Source: CBDFHC01 sp965247585 (GTDB taxonomy: Bacteria; Chloroflexota; Dehalococcoidia; Lucifugimonadales; GCA-2712585). Taken from it: a stretch of 64,000 bases of DNA. The notes beneath the pieces are model-generated. The model was not told where the DNA came from. It saw nothing but the letters and a program-made list of their open reading frames with translations, and ran no database searches. Positions 1-9,739 of the stretch are shown piece after piece. The stretch covers positions 49,631 through 113,630 of the forward strand of contig CBDFHC010000001.1 of the NCBI GenBank assembly GCA_965247585.1, given 5' to 3'. Every line of letters starts with the position of its first letter. The stretch's first letter is position 1. A program made the translations under genes and the position numbers.

Positions 1-910
1 TGGGGGTTTACCCCACACCAGGATGCGCCAAAGTGCGCAAAGGGGAAGCGTTGTTGGTAACTGACGGGGTGTGGTCTAGATGTGGAGATGAGCCCATGCC
101 GGTTAGGACCGGCGGCACTGTGAAGGGTGGAAAATCAGAGGTTGGTGGTGCCGCTCTCCTTCGAGGGCCTCAGGATGAGCGGGAAAAGGAAGCGCAAAGG
201 TCTATTTGGGAGGCAATCAGCCATGGCGCTGGTTAGCGGCAGCGCGGAGGGTTGCGGGTCGACGGTTGGTGGTTCCCACCGTCCCGCCCCGGAAGGTTTT
301 AAAAGTTTTCTGAGGGACACTCTCAGACTCCCGGCAGCACCACTTAGGTTCCCTATACTCTCCAGTGTGGTAGGAGGCGGAAGTGGTGTTTGAGCACCAA
401 TTATCCAGGGAATCAGCCGTGGCGATGGGTGTCATTACTGCAGAGGGTTGCGGGTCGACGGTTGGTGGTTCCCACCCACCCGCCCCGAAAGGTTTTAAAA
501 GGTTTTTCTGAGGGACACCCTCAGACTCCCTGCAGAGAGGCTGTGCCCCTCTGCACTTCTCCTTTGAAAAGGCGTCTTTGGACAAAGCGAATCGGGGGTT
601 GGTGGTTCCCACCATCCCGCCCAGGAGGGATCTAAAAAGGCTTTTCTGAGGGACGCCGTCAGGCTCCCGGCAGGGACCCCAGGTTCCCTGCACTCTCTTG
701 TGCAGACGGTTCACTTTGATATTCCGGGCTGAGCTGTTGTCAAGGCAGTCTCGCGGGTGGGAAGGTGACGAGGAAACGGGTGGGAGGGGGTGTACGTAGA
801 GGAAATGGTGAGTCCAACGGTAGGGGGACGAGAGGGAAGGCTCTTGGCGTCGGTGGAGGTGGGGGGTTGGACCGCAGGCTGTAGACGGCGGCGGCAAGAG
901 GGGCGTCAGG
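1..910. repeat. Intergenic region with three diverged family A repeats
   Basis: No gene is supported here; short reading frames exist on both strands but lack family resemblance. Three family A copies are visible at about 250-337, 445-535 and 590-673. Each has a GTTGGTGGTTCCCACC box, then CCCGCCCC, a run like GGTTTTAAAAG, and a hairpin of the form CTGAGGGACACCCTCAG followed by ACTCCCGGCAG. The third copy is the most diverged. The remainder (about 674-910) shows no feature I can name and would hold any promoter for the permease that starts at 986. Confidence 0.7.
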
Positions 911-985
911 TTGTGCTCTGGTATGAAACGAATGAGAATGGTTGCTACTTCGGGCGAGGGGGCCGGATTGGCCTGGTTTAAAACC

Positions 986-3900
986 ATGGTTTGGCTGTTG
1001 CGGCGGCGGCTACGGACTCATTGGCTGCTATTGATGGTGGGCGCCTTTGGGGTGCTGGCAGCGTCGTCGTTGATATCGGTTTCGGACATTTACTCGCGGG
1101 CGCTGGCCGAGGGTGGGTTGAGGCACGTTATGTCAAACAAGGACTCGGCGTCTATCAATATGCGGGTGATAGTGCAGGAGAGGCCGCTGGGACCCAAGGA
1201 CTATCCCCGGCTCAGGAGCGAGGTGGAAGGGATGCTCCAAGAGCACACGGAGTGGATGCTGGAGGGTACGGAGCGGTATGGGAGGCTGAGGGACACGGAG
1301 ATGTCGCGGAGGGAGGACGAGCTGCCGACGGGGAGCTATCTAAGCCGGCCGTTCTTCCTGACGGGGTTCCAGGAGCACACGCGGATTGTGGACGGGAGAT
1401 GGCCGGAGGCGGGGGCGGTGTTGCACGAGGACGGGGTTGATATGGAAGCGGTGATTGGGTTGGATGCAGGGGAACGGTTGAGGCTGGGGATAGATTCCAA
1501 GGTGTACGTGTACCCGTTCATGTCCGAGCCGACCCAGCGGATCACGTTGAAGGTTGTAGGGCTGGTGGAGCCGCTGGATGACAGGGAAGACTTTTGGATG
1601 GGGTATCCGGGGTACTTCGATGTGGTGGACGTGACGGAGGACCGGTTCTCGCTGCCGGTATACCTGCGGGAGGAGGACTACCTGTGGGGGCTGGGAAGCC
1701 GGTATCCGAATCTGATAGGCGAGTATGGTTGGCTGGGATATTTCGATTTCGACGTGATCACGGCGCCGGTGATGGAGCGGGCAGAGGATAGTCTGGCGGA
1801 GCTGGAGGTTGGGCTGAACAAGGGGGTGCCCAGGACGCTGGTAATAGCGGGTCTGAACAATACGCTGGAGAGTTACCAACGAGAGTTGACCCTGGCCAAG
1901 GTGCCTCTGTTGCTGTTCCTGACGATGCTGGTGGGGGCGATGCTCTATTTCCTGTTTCTGGCGATGGGGCTGCTGGGCCGGACGCGGCGGGATGAGGCGA
2001 GCCTGATGATGAGCCGGGGCGCCAGCGGGCTTCAGGTCTGGGGGTTGCTGCTGCTGAGTGACGGGGTGCTGGTGCTGCTGGCGGTGGTGCTGGGACCGTT
2101 GCTGGCGCTGATTTTGGGACTGGCGGTGGTGCCGGAGCTGCCGAGCAGCATTGGAGGGGAGCAGCTAAATAACCCATTGAGCCTATCAGCGAATATGTTC
2201 CTGCTTTCAGGTGCGGGGGCGGTGGTGAGCTTTGGGCTGCTAATTTTCTCTGGCAGCTGCGCGGGGAGGCTGGGGATGGTGGCACACTTGAACGACAGGG
2301 CGAGGCCGCCCAGTCTTCCGTTGCTACAGCGGTATTACCTGGATGTGGTGGCGCTGGGGTTGATTGGGCTGGTGTGGTGGCAGATATATGAACGAGGAGG
2401 GTTCACCGCGCGAAAGCTGACGGGGATAGGGCTGGAGGTGGAGCCGAGTTTGTTGCTGGGGCCAATGTTGGCGTTCGCCGGGATAGCGATACTTATGCTG
2501 CGGGTGCTGCCGCTGGCGATAAGGGGTGCAAGCCGGGTGGCGGACCGTTTGGGTCCGATATGGCTATCGTTTGGGCTGAGGCGGGTGGCGAGGGACCCGC
2601 TGCCACACGCCTACCTGGCGGTGATGCTGCTGCTGGCAGGGGGGCTGGGTACCTTTGCCACGTCGGTGCAGGAGACGCGGTCGAAGAGCGAAGAGGATCG
2701 GGTGCTCTACTCTGTGGGGGCCGACGTGGTGGTGCAGGCGAGAGGAACGTCTTTGATGGAGGACCGGCTGGCTGAGATTGGCGAGGTGAAGAGCTTTAGC
2801 CCAATATACCGAGACATTCTTCAAGTGAGGGACAAGCCGGGGGTTGGCTCGGCGTTTTTGCTGGCGGCGGACTCGGAGATGATAGAGAACGTTTCGTGGT
2901 TTCGAGAGGACTTCGCTGACGTAACACTGGGCGAGCTGGCAACGCGGATTAAGCCGGGGAAGCGGGCGAATGAAGGGATCAGTATTCCCGGGGAGCTGCG
3001 GACGCTGGGGTTGTGGGCCAGGGTGGATGTGCCCGGGATTGCGCCCACCATAACGTTAAGGATGCGAGATGCCAGGGGCCGGTTGGGTAAATTGACGATG
3101 GAGAAGTTGGATAGCCAGGAGTGGACGTACCTGGAGAAGGAGACGGAAACGTGGCTGGGCGGGCTTGAAGCGCCGCTGGAGCTGTATTCGATTTCGATAA
3201 AGTATGTGTTTGCGGGGGGGCCGAAGATAGGGAGCGTGAGTATAGACGATGTGACGGTTACCAGGGTGGGGGCACCGGACCGGCGTGAAGTGGTGTACAG
3301 CTTTGAGGGGGCCAGCCCGTGGACGGCGTTTCCGAATAGAGGGCTGGTGCCGGACGAGGTGGAGCATTCGGCGAAGGCTGCACGGAGCGGTGATACGGGG
3401 CTGGAGTTTAGCTGGGCGGAGATGCTGGTAGACGCCAACCGGGGGGCGATAATTCCGTTGGGGCCGTTTCCGCTGCCGGCGGTAGGGGGGACGCCCTTTC
3501 GGACCGGAGACACGGTGCGTTTGTTGGTAGGGAGGGAGAGGGTACCGATCCCGGTGGAGGTAACCGGTGAGGCGCGGTTCTTCCCGACGGCGGGACGGCT
3601 GAACCAGGCGTTTCTTTTGGTGGACCTGGAGACGTATGCGGACTATTTGAGGGTAGTGGGCCTAGGGGGACGGCAAGGGCCGGAAGAGTATTGGTTGGAG
3701 CTGGACGGTGGGGAAGCGCGGGAGGCCGCGGTGGCTACTATCAGAGAGGGGATTCCGTCCCGGGCGGCAATTATAGACAGCGAGGATGTGCTGGAGGCAT
3801 CACGGCTTGACCCGTTGAACGGGGCTGGTTGGTGGAGCTTGAATGGACTGGGGCTGGTGGCGCTGGTGCTGGTGGTGCTGTTCACGTTGGTGTTGCATGG

Positions 3901-4249
3901 GACGGTCTCGGTGAGAGGCTCACGGGTGGACCTGGCGGTGGTAAAGGCGCTGGGACTTTCCAGGCGGCAATTATGGCTCAGCCTGGGGGTGGAGCGGCTG
4001 ATTGTAGCGTTCTTCGGGATAGCGGTGGGGGCAGGGACAGGGCTGCTGCTGGCCCGATGGGTGCTGGATAGAACGGATATCACGCCGGGAGGGTTTCCGG
4101 CGGTGCCTCCGCATATTCTGACGGTCCAGCCCTGGTTGCTGGGGTTGGTAATGGGGTTGCTGGTGGGGCTTTCGATAGGCAGCGCGGTGATGGCGGGGGT
4201 GCTGGCGGGAAGGATCAAGAACTCTGACACGCTGCGGTTGGGACAGTGA
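986..4249 (+). CDS. ABC transporter permease, FtsX/MacB-like (first of two)
   Basis: Large inner-membrane permease of about 1,087 residues of the type that drives lipoprotein or peptide export or cell-envelope remodelling. It has one N-terminal membrane segment (about residues 10-33), a large extracytoplasmic region with a VDGRWPEAG motif, then a central block of membrane segments (about 310-420 and 455-560), a second large extracytoplasmic region, and three C-terminal segments (about 960-1085). This is two FtsX-like units in one chain. The frame stays open upstream to 911, but ATG 986 begins right before the first membrane segment and is the natural start. The next gene, 24 bp downstream, is a similar permease, and two matching ATPases lie past the repeat array. 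The substrate cannot be read from the sequence. Confidence 0.85.
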   Translation: MVWLLRRRLRTHWLLLMVGAFGVLAASSLISVSDIYSRALAEGGLRHVMSNKDSASINMRVIVQERPLGPKDYPRLRSEVEGMLQEHTEWMLEGTERYGRLRDTEMSRREDELPTGSYLSRPFFLTGFQEHTRIVDGRWPEAGAVLHEDGVDMEAVIGLDAGERLRLGIDSKVYVYPFMSEPTQRITLKVVGLVEPLDDREDFWMGYPGYFDVVDVTEDRFSLPVYLREEDYLWGLGSRYPNLIGEYGWLGYFDFDVITAPVMERAEDSLAELEVGLNKGVPRTLVIAGLNNTLESYQRELTLAKVPLLLFLTMLVGAMLYFLFLAMGLLGRTRRDEASLMMSRGASGLQVWGLLLLSDGVLVLLAVVLGPLLALILGLAVVPELPSSIGGEQLNNPLSLSANMFLLSGAGAVVSFGLLIFSGSCAGRLGMVAHLNDRARPPSLPLLQRYYLDVVALGLIGLVWWQIYERGGFTARKLTGIGLEVEPSLLLGPMLAFAGIAILMLRVLPLAIRGASRVADRLGPIWLSFGLRRVARDPLPHAYLAVMLLLAGGLGTFATSVQETRSKSEEDRVLYSVGADVVVQARGTSLMEDRLAEIGEVKSFSPIYRDILQVRDKPGVGSAFLLAADSEMIENVSWFREDFADVTLGELATRIKPGKRANEGISIPGELRTLGLWARVDVPGIAPTITLRMRDARGRLGKLTMEKLDSQEWTYLEKETETWLGGLEAPLELYSISIKYVFAGGPKIGSVSIDDVTVTRVGAPDRREVVYSFEGASPWTAFPNRGLVPDEVEHSAKAARSGDTGLEFSWAEMLVDANRGAIIPLGPFPLPAVGGTPFRTGDTVRLLVGRERVPIPVEVTGEARFFPTAGRLNQAFLLVDLETYADYLRVVGLGGRQGPEEYWLELDGGEAREAAVATIREGIPSRAAIIDSEDVLEASRLDPLNGAGWWSLNGLGLVALVLVVLFTLVLHGTVSVRGSRVDLAVVKALGLSRRQLWLSLGVERLIVAFFGIAVGAGTGLLLARWVLDRTDITPGGFPAVPPHILTVQPWLLGLVMGLLVGLSIGSAVMAGVLAGRIKNSDTLRLGQ

Positions 4250-4272
4250 AGGCGGGGGTTAGCTGCTAAGTC

Positions 4273-7200
4273 ATGGGCCTGCTATCACTGTTTAACCAGT
4301 CACTGATGATCGCCATAGGGCGGATCAGGTCCGGCTGGCGCCTGGAGCTGGTGTTGTTCTTTGGGATACTGCTGGCGGTGGCGCTGATGGCCAGTGGAGT
4401 CATCTACTCTGACTATCTGGAAGAGACGACGCTACAGAGGACCCTGGAGAAGGCGAGCCCCAACGAGGCCAATGTGGCGTTCCTGAGCATAGAGCGGCTG
4501 AACCCGGTGAAGTACCAGGCTGTGCAGAAGGTGGTGGGGCGGGATATGACGCCTGGGCTGGCGCCGTTCATGGTTGAAGAGTCGCAGTTCATGGAGACCA
4601 ACACCTTCTTCTATTCAGGGCACCCGCAACTGGAGCTGGACAATGATGTGAGACCGCGGGGCAAGTTGCAGTACCTGCCGGGAATAGAGAAACGAACGCG
4701 GCTGGTGGATGGGAGGTGGCCGGTTGAACGGGAGGGCGTGATGGAGGTGGCGATAGACAGCCTGGGGCTATTGTTGCTGGAACTGGGGGTGGGCGACGAG
4801 ATGCGGATTATCCGGCCGCCGCAGACGGCGCCGATGTCCGCCAGGGTCGAGATTGTGGGGGAGTTCCAGCGGCTGGACCCCGAGGACGAGTTCTGGTACG
4901 GGATTGAAGGGGCGTTCAGCGTGCAACGGGACGACTGGGCGTCAGTGCCGATGTTCACGGCGTGGGAGAACCTGTTCAGGGGGACGAGTATAGAGTCCGA
5001 GGCGTTGTATCCCTCTGTGAAGTGGTTCTACTACCTGGACCGGGAAGGGCTGGGTTCCGAGGATGTGGCGCCACTGAGGAACACGCTGAGGCGGATTCTG
5101 CTGGTGAAACAGGCGCAAATTCCGAACGGCTCGATATCAACCAGTCTGTTGAAGCTGCTGGACCGGTACTCCGAGCAGGTGCTGCTGGCGAGGATTCCGC
5201 TGTTCCTGCTGGTGTTTATGTCAACTGGGATACTGCTGTTCTACCTAGCGCTGGTGGGGACGGTGGTAGTGAAGGGACGCGCGGGGGAGTTGTCGCTGTT
5301 GAAGAGCCGGGGGTCAACCACGGGGCAACTGGGGCTGATGTCATTGGTGGAGGGTTTGCTGCTGGCGGCGCCGGCGATAGCGCTGGGACCGTTTCTGGCG
5401 CTGCTGGCGGTGCAGGCGCTGGGGGGTAGGCTGTTCGCGGGGGGAGAAGCGACGGCAGCGGTGGCGTCGGTATCGGCGACGGCGTTCGTGCTGGGGGCGG
5501 CCGGGGGGCTGCTGGCGGTGGGGGTATTTGTGTTGGTGACGACGCTGGCGGCGCACCGTGGGATGGTGGAGTTCAGGTATGAAGCGGCGAGGCCGGCGCA
5601 GACGCCGTGGTTGCACCGGTACTACCTGGATATTGCCATATTAGGGGCGATTGGGGTGCTGTGGTGGCAGATACAAAGCAGGGGATCGTTCCTGGTGAGA
5701 CCGCTGGGCGAGGGCAATTTGCAGATGGACTATTCGCTGTTGCTGGGTCCGGCGCTGGGGCTGCTGGCGTTCGGGTTGTTGGTGCTGCGGTTCTTCCCGA
5801 TATTGGTTTCGTTGATGATGCGGCTGATAGCGCCCATAGGGGCGCCGTGGGTTGTCCATGGACTGCGCCGACTGTCCCGGGACCCGGTAATGCCGGGTAT
5901 TCTGGTTGTGCTGTTGATGATAGCCTCGGCGCTGGGTGTGGCGGTGGCGGTGCTGAGCTCAAGCGTGGAACGAAGCCAGCGGGACCGGGCGTACTATGAG
6001 GCGGGGGCGGACCTGCGGATTGAGCACAACCCGAATCTTTTTACGACGAGTGGCGCCGACGCGGCGGCGGTGGTGAGGTCTGACCCCGGGGTAGTAGAGG
6101 CAACAGCGGTGCGACGGGAGGACGGGAGCCTGCTGACCAGCGGCAGAAGCGAGTCGATTTCCGTGCTGGCGGTGGAAAGCTCTCGGTTCGCCGACGTGGC
6201 CTGGTTCCGGGAGGACCTGGCGGGATTGGGGCTTTCAGATCTGACCGGGGTGCTGACGCCGGCCGACGCAGGGGAGGACGGGATCTTGCTGCCGGAGGAT
6301 ACAACGCACCTGGCGCTATGGACCCAGCCGGGCAGGTCTGATTACCGGGCGCTGGTCAGGGCGAAGGTGGAGGACAGCGAAGGGCTGATTTTCGAAATGT
6401 TTGTCGGCCAGCTAGACCGGAGGGACTGGGTGCGGCTGGAGGGCCCGGTGGCGCCGTTGCCGATACGCGGGTTGGGCAGGGCGCGGGTGACGGCGGATGT
6501 GAAGCCGCCGTTCAGGCTGCACTCGCTGTCGTTCGTGTTCGCGTCGCAGGCAACGGAGCCCAGTGTGCTGTACCTGGACCGGCTGACGGCGGTGACGCCG
6601 GACGGGGAGGAGCTGGTGACGGAGTTTGGTGAAGCGGAGGACTGGCAAACATTGGAAGATTACTCCAGGCCGGGGCTGACGGGGCTGGAACGGAGCGAAT
6701 CGGTGACGCGGGAGGGGCGGGCGACGGCGGTGTACACGGCGTCACCGGCGGGGCTGGCGATCCGTGGAATACGTCACGGGAAGGAGCAGCGACCGCTGCC
6801 AGCGGTGGTGAGCGAATCGTTCGCCGAGCTAGCGGACGCCGAGGTGGGAGATACGGTGAATGTGCGGCTGTTCAATGTGGCGGCGCCGATCAAGCTGATG
6901 GCGGTGGCGGAGTATTTCCCAACGCTGTTCCCGCGGAATGAGCCGTTTGTGGTGTTGGAGCTGGATACGATGAACCAGTTCTCCAGTCTGCACAGGAGTC
7001 AGAACATATCGGGGCCGGACGAGGTGTGGGTGAGGCTATTGGACCCGTTGGCGTCGCCGGAAGGCCTGGTGAGATCTTTGCGGGAGTCAGGGGTCACGGT
7101 GCAAGAGGTGCATTCGGCGGAGGAGATGGCGGCGGAGCGGCTGGGCCAGACGCTGGTGACGTCCGGGTGGGAAGGGCTCTTCGTGCTGATGTTCCTGTCA

Positions 7201-7590
7201 GTGGTGATGTCTGGCGTCTCCGGGGTGATGTTGTTCGCATATATGGATACGCGGGACCGGCAGACGGAGTTTGCGTTGCTGCGGACGTTGGGGCTTAGTC
7301 AGGCGCAGCTCCGCGGCGTGGTGTGGTTTACGCTGATGGTGGTGATGGCGGCGGGAGCGGGGCTGGGGACGCTGATGGGAAGGGGAATGTCAGGGGCGCT
7401 GCTGCCACTGCTGGAGGTGGCGGAGGAGGGGGTTAGGGTGACGCCGCCTATGGTGCTAGAATCCAATTGGCTGGCAATAGCGGCGCCATATCTAACGATG
7501 GTGGTAGTGGCGGCGATTGCGGCGCCGTGGCTGGCGTGGCTGGCGTACAAGTTGGAGCTGCAACGGGTGCTTAGGATGGGGGCCGGATAG
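4273..7590 (+). CDS. ABC transporter permease, FtsX/MacB-like (second of two)
   Basis: Paralogue of the preceding gene with the same plan over 1,105 residues: an N-terminal membrane helix (about 24-46), an extracytoplasmic part containing VDGRWPVER, central membrane segments (about 305-420 and 450-560), a second extracytoplasmic domain, and C-terminal segments around 970-1095. Several motifs are shared with the first permease, including LHRYYLDIAILGAIGVLWWQ here and the similar YYLDVVALGLIGLVWWQ there, so the pair probably arose by duplication and forms a heterodimeric channel. It starts 24 bp after the first permease, suggesting one transcript. The ATPase genes would normally follow directly, but about 1.25 kb of repeat DNA intervenes. 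Confidence 0.85.
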   Translation: MGLLSLFNQSLMIAIGRIRSGWRLELVLFFGILLAVALMASGVIYSDYLEETTLQRTLEKASPNEANVAFLSIERLNPVKYQAVQKVVGRDMTPGLAPFMVEESQFMETNTFFYSGHPQLELDNDVRPRGKLQYLPGIEKRTRLVDGRWPVEREGVMEVAIDSLGLLLLELGVGDEMRIIRPPQTAPMSARVEIVGEFQRLDPEDEFWYGIEGAFSVQRDDWASVPMFTAWENLFRGTSIESEALYPSVKWFYYLDREGLGSEDVAPLRNTLRRILLVKQAQIPNGSISTSLLKLLDRYSEQVLLARIPLFLLVFMSTGILLFYLALVGTVVVKGRAGELSLLKSRGSTTGQLGLMSLVEGLLLAAPAIALGPFLALLAVQALGGRLFAGGEATAAVASVSATAFVLGAAGGLLAVGVFVLVTTLAAHRGMVEFRYEAARPAQTPWLHRYYLDIAILGAIGVLWWQIQSRGSFLVRPLGEGNLQMDYSLLLGPALGLLAFGLLVLRFFPILVSLMMRLIAPIGAPWVVHGLRRLSRDPVMPGILVVLLMIASALGVAVAVLSSSVERSQRDRAYYEAGADLRIEHNPNLFTTSGADAAAVVRSDPGVVEATAVRREDGSLLTSGRSESISVLAVESSRFADVAWFREDLAGLGLSDLTGVLTPADAGEDGILLPEDTTHLALWTQPGRSDYRALVRAKVEDSEGLIFEMFVGQLDRRDWVRLEGPVAPLPIRGLGRARVTADVKPPFRLHSLSFVFASQATEPSVLYLDRLTAVTPDGEELVTEFGEAEDWQTLEDYSRPGLTGLERSESVTREGRATAVYTASPAGLAIRGIRHGKEQRPLPAVVSESFAELADAEVGDTVNVRLFNVAAPIKLMAVAEYFPTLFPRNEPFVVLELDTMNQFSSLHRSQNISGPDEVWVRLLDPLASPEGLVRSLRESGVTVQEVHSAEEMAAERLGQTLVTSGWEGLFVLMFLSVVMSGVSGVMLFAYMDTRDRQTEFALLRTLGLSQAQLRGVVWFTLMVVMAAGAGLGTLMGRGMSGALLPLLEVAEEGVRVTPPMVLESNWLAIAAPYLTMVVVAAIAAPWLAWLAYKLELQRVLRMGAG

Positions 7591-7644
7591 GAGGGTGATG
7601 ATAGGCGATAAAGGGGAGTTGAGGCGCAGGAGGGAGGCAATCCT

Positions 7645-8770
7645 GCATGCCGGCTGAAAGTGGCAGCACCGGGGATGAAAATCTAAGCAGGAGGGTCTTA
7701 AGGAAACGATGCGGGTGGCTATTCTGAGGCGTAATCAGCAAAGACAATGGGTACCATTATTTGACCGGATTGCGAATCACAGGTTGGTGGTACCCACCCG
7801 CCGGCCCAGGAAGGTTTTTAGGGTTGATTAATGAGGGACACCCTCAGACTCCCGGCAGATGGGGTATTCCCCCTCTGCACTCCTCCTTTGGAGGCGTCCT
7901 TGAAGGGACGATGTATCTATTTTTGGGAGAACCGAGCGTGCCGGTTGAGGCTGGAACCACCAGGGATGAGAATCTAAGCAGGAGGCTCTTAGGGAAACGA
8001 TGCGAGTGGCTATTCTGAGGCGTAATCAGCAAAGACAATGGGTACCATTATTTGAACGGATTGCGAATCAGAGGTTGGTGGTACCCACCCGCCGGCCCAG
8101 GAAGGTTTTTAAGGTTATTTCTGAGGGACACCCTCAGACTCCCGGCAGAGAGGCTGTGCCCCTCTGCACTCCTCCTTTGGAGGCGTCCTTGAAGAGACGA
8201 TGTATCTATTTTTGGGAGAACCGAGCATGCCGGTTGAGGCTGGCAGCACCGGGGATGAGAATCCAAGCAGGAGGGTCTTAAGGAAACGATGCGGGTGGCT
8301 ATTCTGAGGCGTAATCAGCAAAGACAATGGGTACCATTATTTGACCGGATTGCGAATCAGAGGTTGGTGGTACCCACCCGCCGGCCCAAGAAGGTTTTTA
8401 GGGTTGATTAATGAGGGACACCCTCAGACTCCCGGCAGAGAGGCTGTGCCCCTCTGCACTCCTCCTTTGAAGGCGTCCTTGAAGGGACGATGTATCTATT
8501 TTTGGGAGAACCGAGCGTGCCGGTTGAGGCTGGAACCACCAGGGATGAGAATCTAAGCATGAGGCTCTTAGGGAAACGATGCGAGTGGCTATTCTGAGGC
8601 GTAATCAGCAAAGGTGGTTGGTAGCGCTGTTTGAACGAATGGTAAATCACAGGTTGGTGGTACCCACCCGCCGGCCCAGGAAGGTTTTTGGGGTTGATTA
8701 CTGAGGGACACCCTCAGACTCCCGGCAGATGGGGTATTCCCCCTCTGCACTCCTCCGTGGGGGCTTTTTA
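7645..8770. repeat. Tandem array of about four 290-bp units carrying family A hairpins
   Basis: Units begin near 7645, 7937, 8226 and 8516, each at a sequence like GTGCCGGTTGAGGCTGG, so the period is about 290 bp. The marker AGGTTGGTGGTACCCACC recurs at 7781, 8072, 8361 and 8651. Each unit contains GAGGGACACCCTCAG then ACTCCCGGCAG and CCCCTCTGCACTCCTCC. Copies are nearly identical except that two forms alternate (ATGGGGTATTCCCCC versus AGAGGCTGTGCCCCT after the hairpin), which hints at a two-unit higher-order duplication. The array sits between the permease and ATPase genes of one presumed operon. Short open frames inside it are products of the repeat. Confidence 0.9.
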
Positions 8771-8836
8771 ACCGGATGATGGCAGTTATTTCCGAGGCGG
8801 TAGAATGAAAGGGAAGAGTAGAGGATTGGTGGAAGG

Positions 8837-9739
8837 TTGAACGATCAGAAGGACCCGCATATTCTGTGCCGCGACCTGTTTAAGATATATAAGCGGGCGG
8901 AGCTTGAGGTGGTGGCGCTGAGGGGCCTGGATATGGAGGTTGCCGTTGGAGAGCTGGTGGCCATTATTGGCTCCAGCGGCAGCGGCAAGTCCACGTTGCT
9001 CAATATTCTGGCGGGGCTGGACCGGCCTTCGGCGGGGGAGGTGCGGGTGGGGGCAAGGGACCTGCTGAACATATCTGACAAAGGGTTGGTGATGTACCGG
9101 CGGCTGGAGGTGGGGTTTGTGTGGCAGGTGCCGGGACGGAACCTGGTGCCGTATCTGAGCGCGGTGGAGAATGTGTCGCTGCCGATGGCGATAGCGGGGG
9201 TAAACTCGCGGGACCGGCACGTGCGGGCGATAGGGCTGCTGGAGGCGCTGGGGTTGAAGGAGAAGTTGCACCGGAGGCCGCACCAGCTTTCGGGCGGGGA
9301 GCAGCAGAGGGTGGCGATTGCGCTAGCGATGTCGAATTCACCGGCGCTACTGCTGGCGGACGAGCCGACGGGGGAGCTGGACACGCAGAGCGCGGCGGGT
9401 GTATTCGAGCTGTTGCAGTCGGTGAATCGGAACTCCGGTGCGACGGTGGTAATTGTCACGCACGATGTTTCGGTGGTGGATTACGTAGACCGGGTGATTA
9501 ACATTCGAGACGGGAAGATAGGCTCTGAAACGGTGGTGACGAATTCGTACCAACGTGGGGTTGGCAGGGTGGCGGAGGACTTTCTGGTGGTGGATAAGGC
9601 GGGGAGGTTGCAACTGCCGCACGAGGTGATGGAGCGGTTTGGGGTGGGCTCTCGGGTCCGGCTGGGAACGGACGGAGGGCAGATCACCATTGAGGCGGCG
9701 GAAGTTAGTGACGGTCAGGACGAGGCCGATGGACGGTAA
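8837..9739 (+). CDS. ABC transporter ATP-binding protein with C-terminal AbrB-like domain
   Basis: Cytoplasmic ATPase of 300 residues that should energise the FtsX-type permeases upstream. Walker A is GSSGSGKS (45-52), the Q-loop glutamine is in VWQ (Q97), the signature is LSGGEQQ (151-157), Walker B and D-loop are ADEPTGELD (174-182), and the switch histidine is in VTHD (H209). This is the MacB/LolD class. After the ATPase domain there is an unusual tail (about 249-286) with VVDKAGRLQLPHEVMERFGV and a following VRLGTDGGQITIE, which matches the swapped-hairpin AbrB/SpoVT fold by eye. The start is TTG. The last 11 bp overlap the next ATPase gene, so the two are coupled in translation. Confidence 0.88.
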   Translation: MNDQKDPHILCRDLFKIYKRAELEVVALRGLDMEVAVGELVAIIGSSGSGKSTLLNILAGLDRPSAGEVRVGARDLLNISDKGLVMYRRLEVGFVWQVPGRNLVPYLSAVENVSLPMAIAGVNSRDRHVRAIGLLEALGLKEKLHRRPHQLSGGEQQRVAIALAMSNSPALLLADEPTGELDTQSAAGVFELLQSVNRNSGATVVIVTHDVSVVDYVDRVINIRDGKIGSETVVTNSYQRGVGRVAEDFLVVDKAGRLQLPHEVMERFGVGSRVRLGTDGGQITIEAAEVSDGQDEADGR

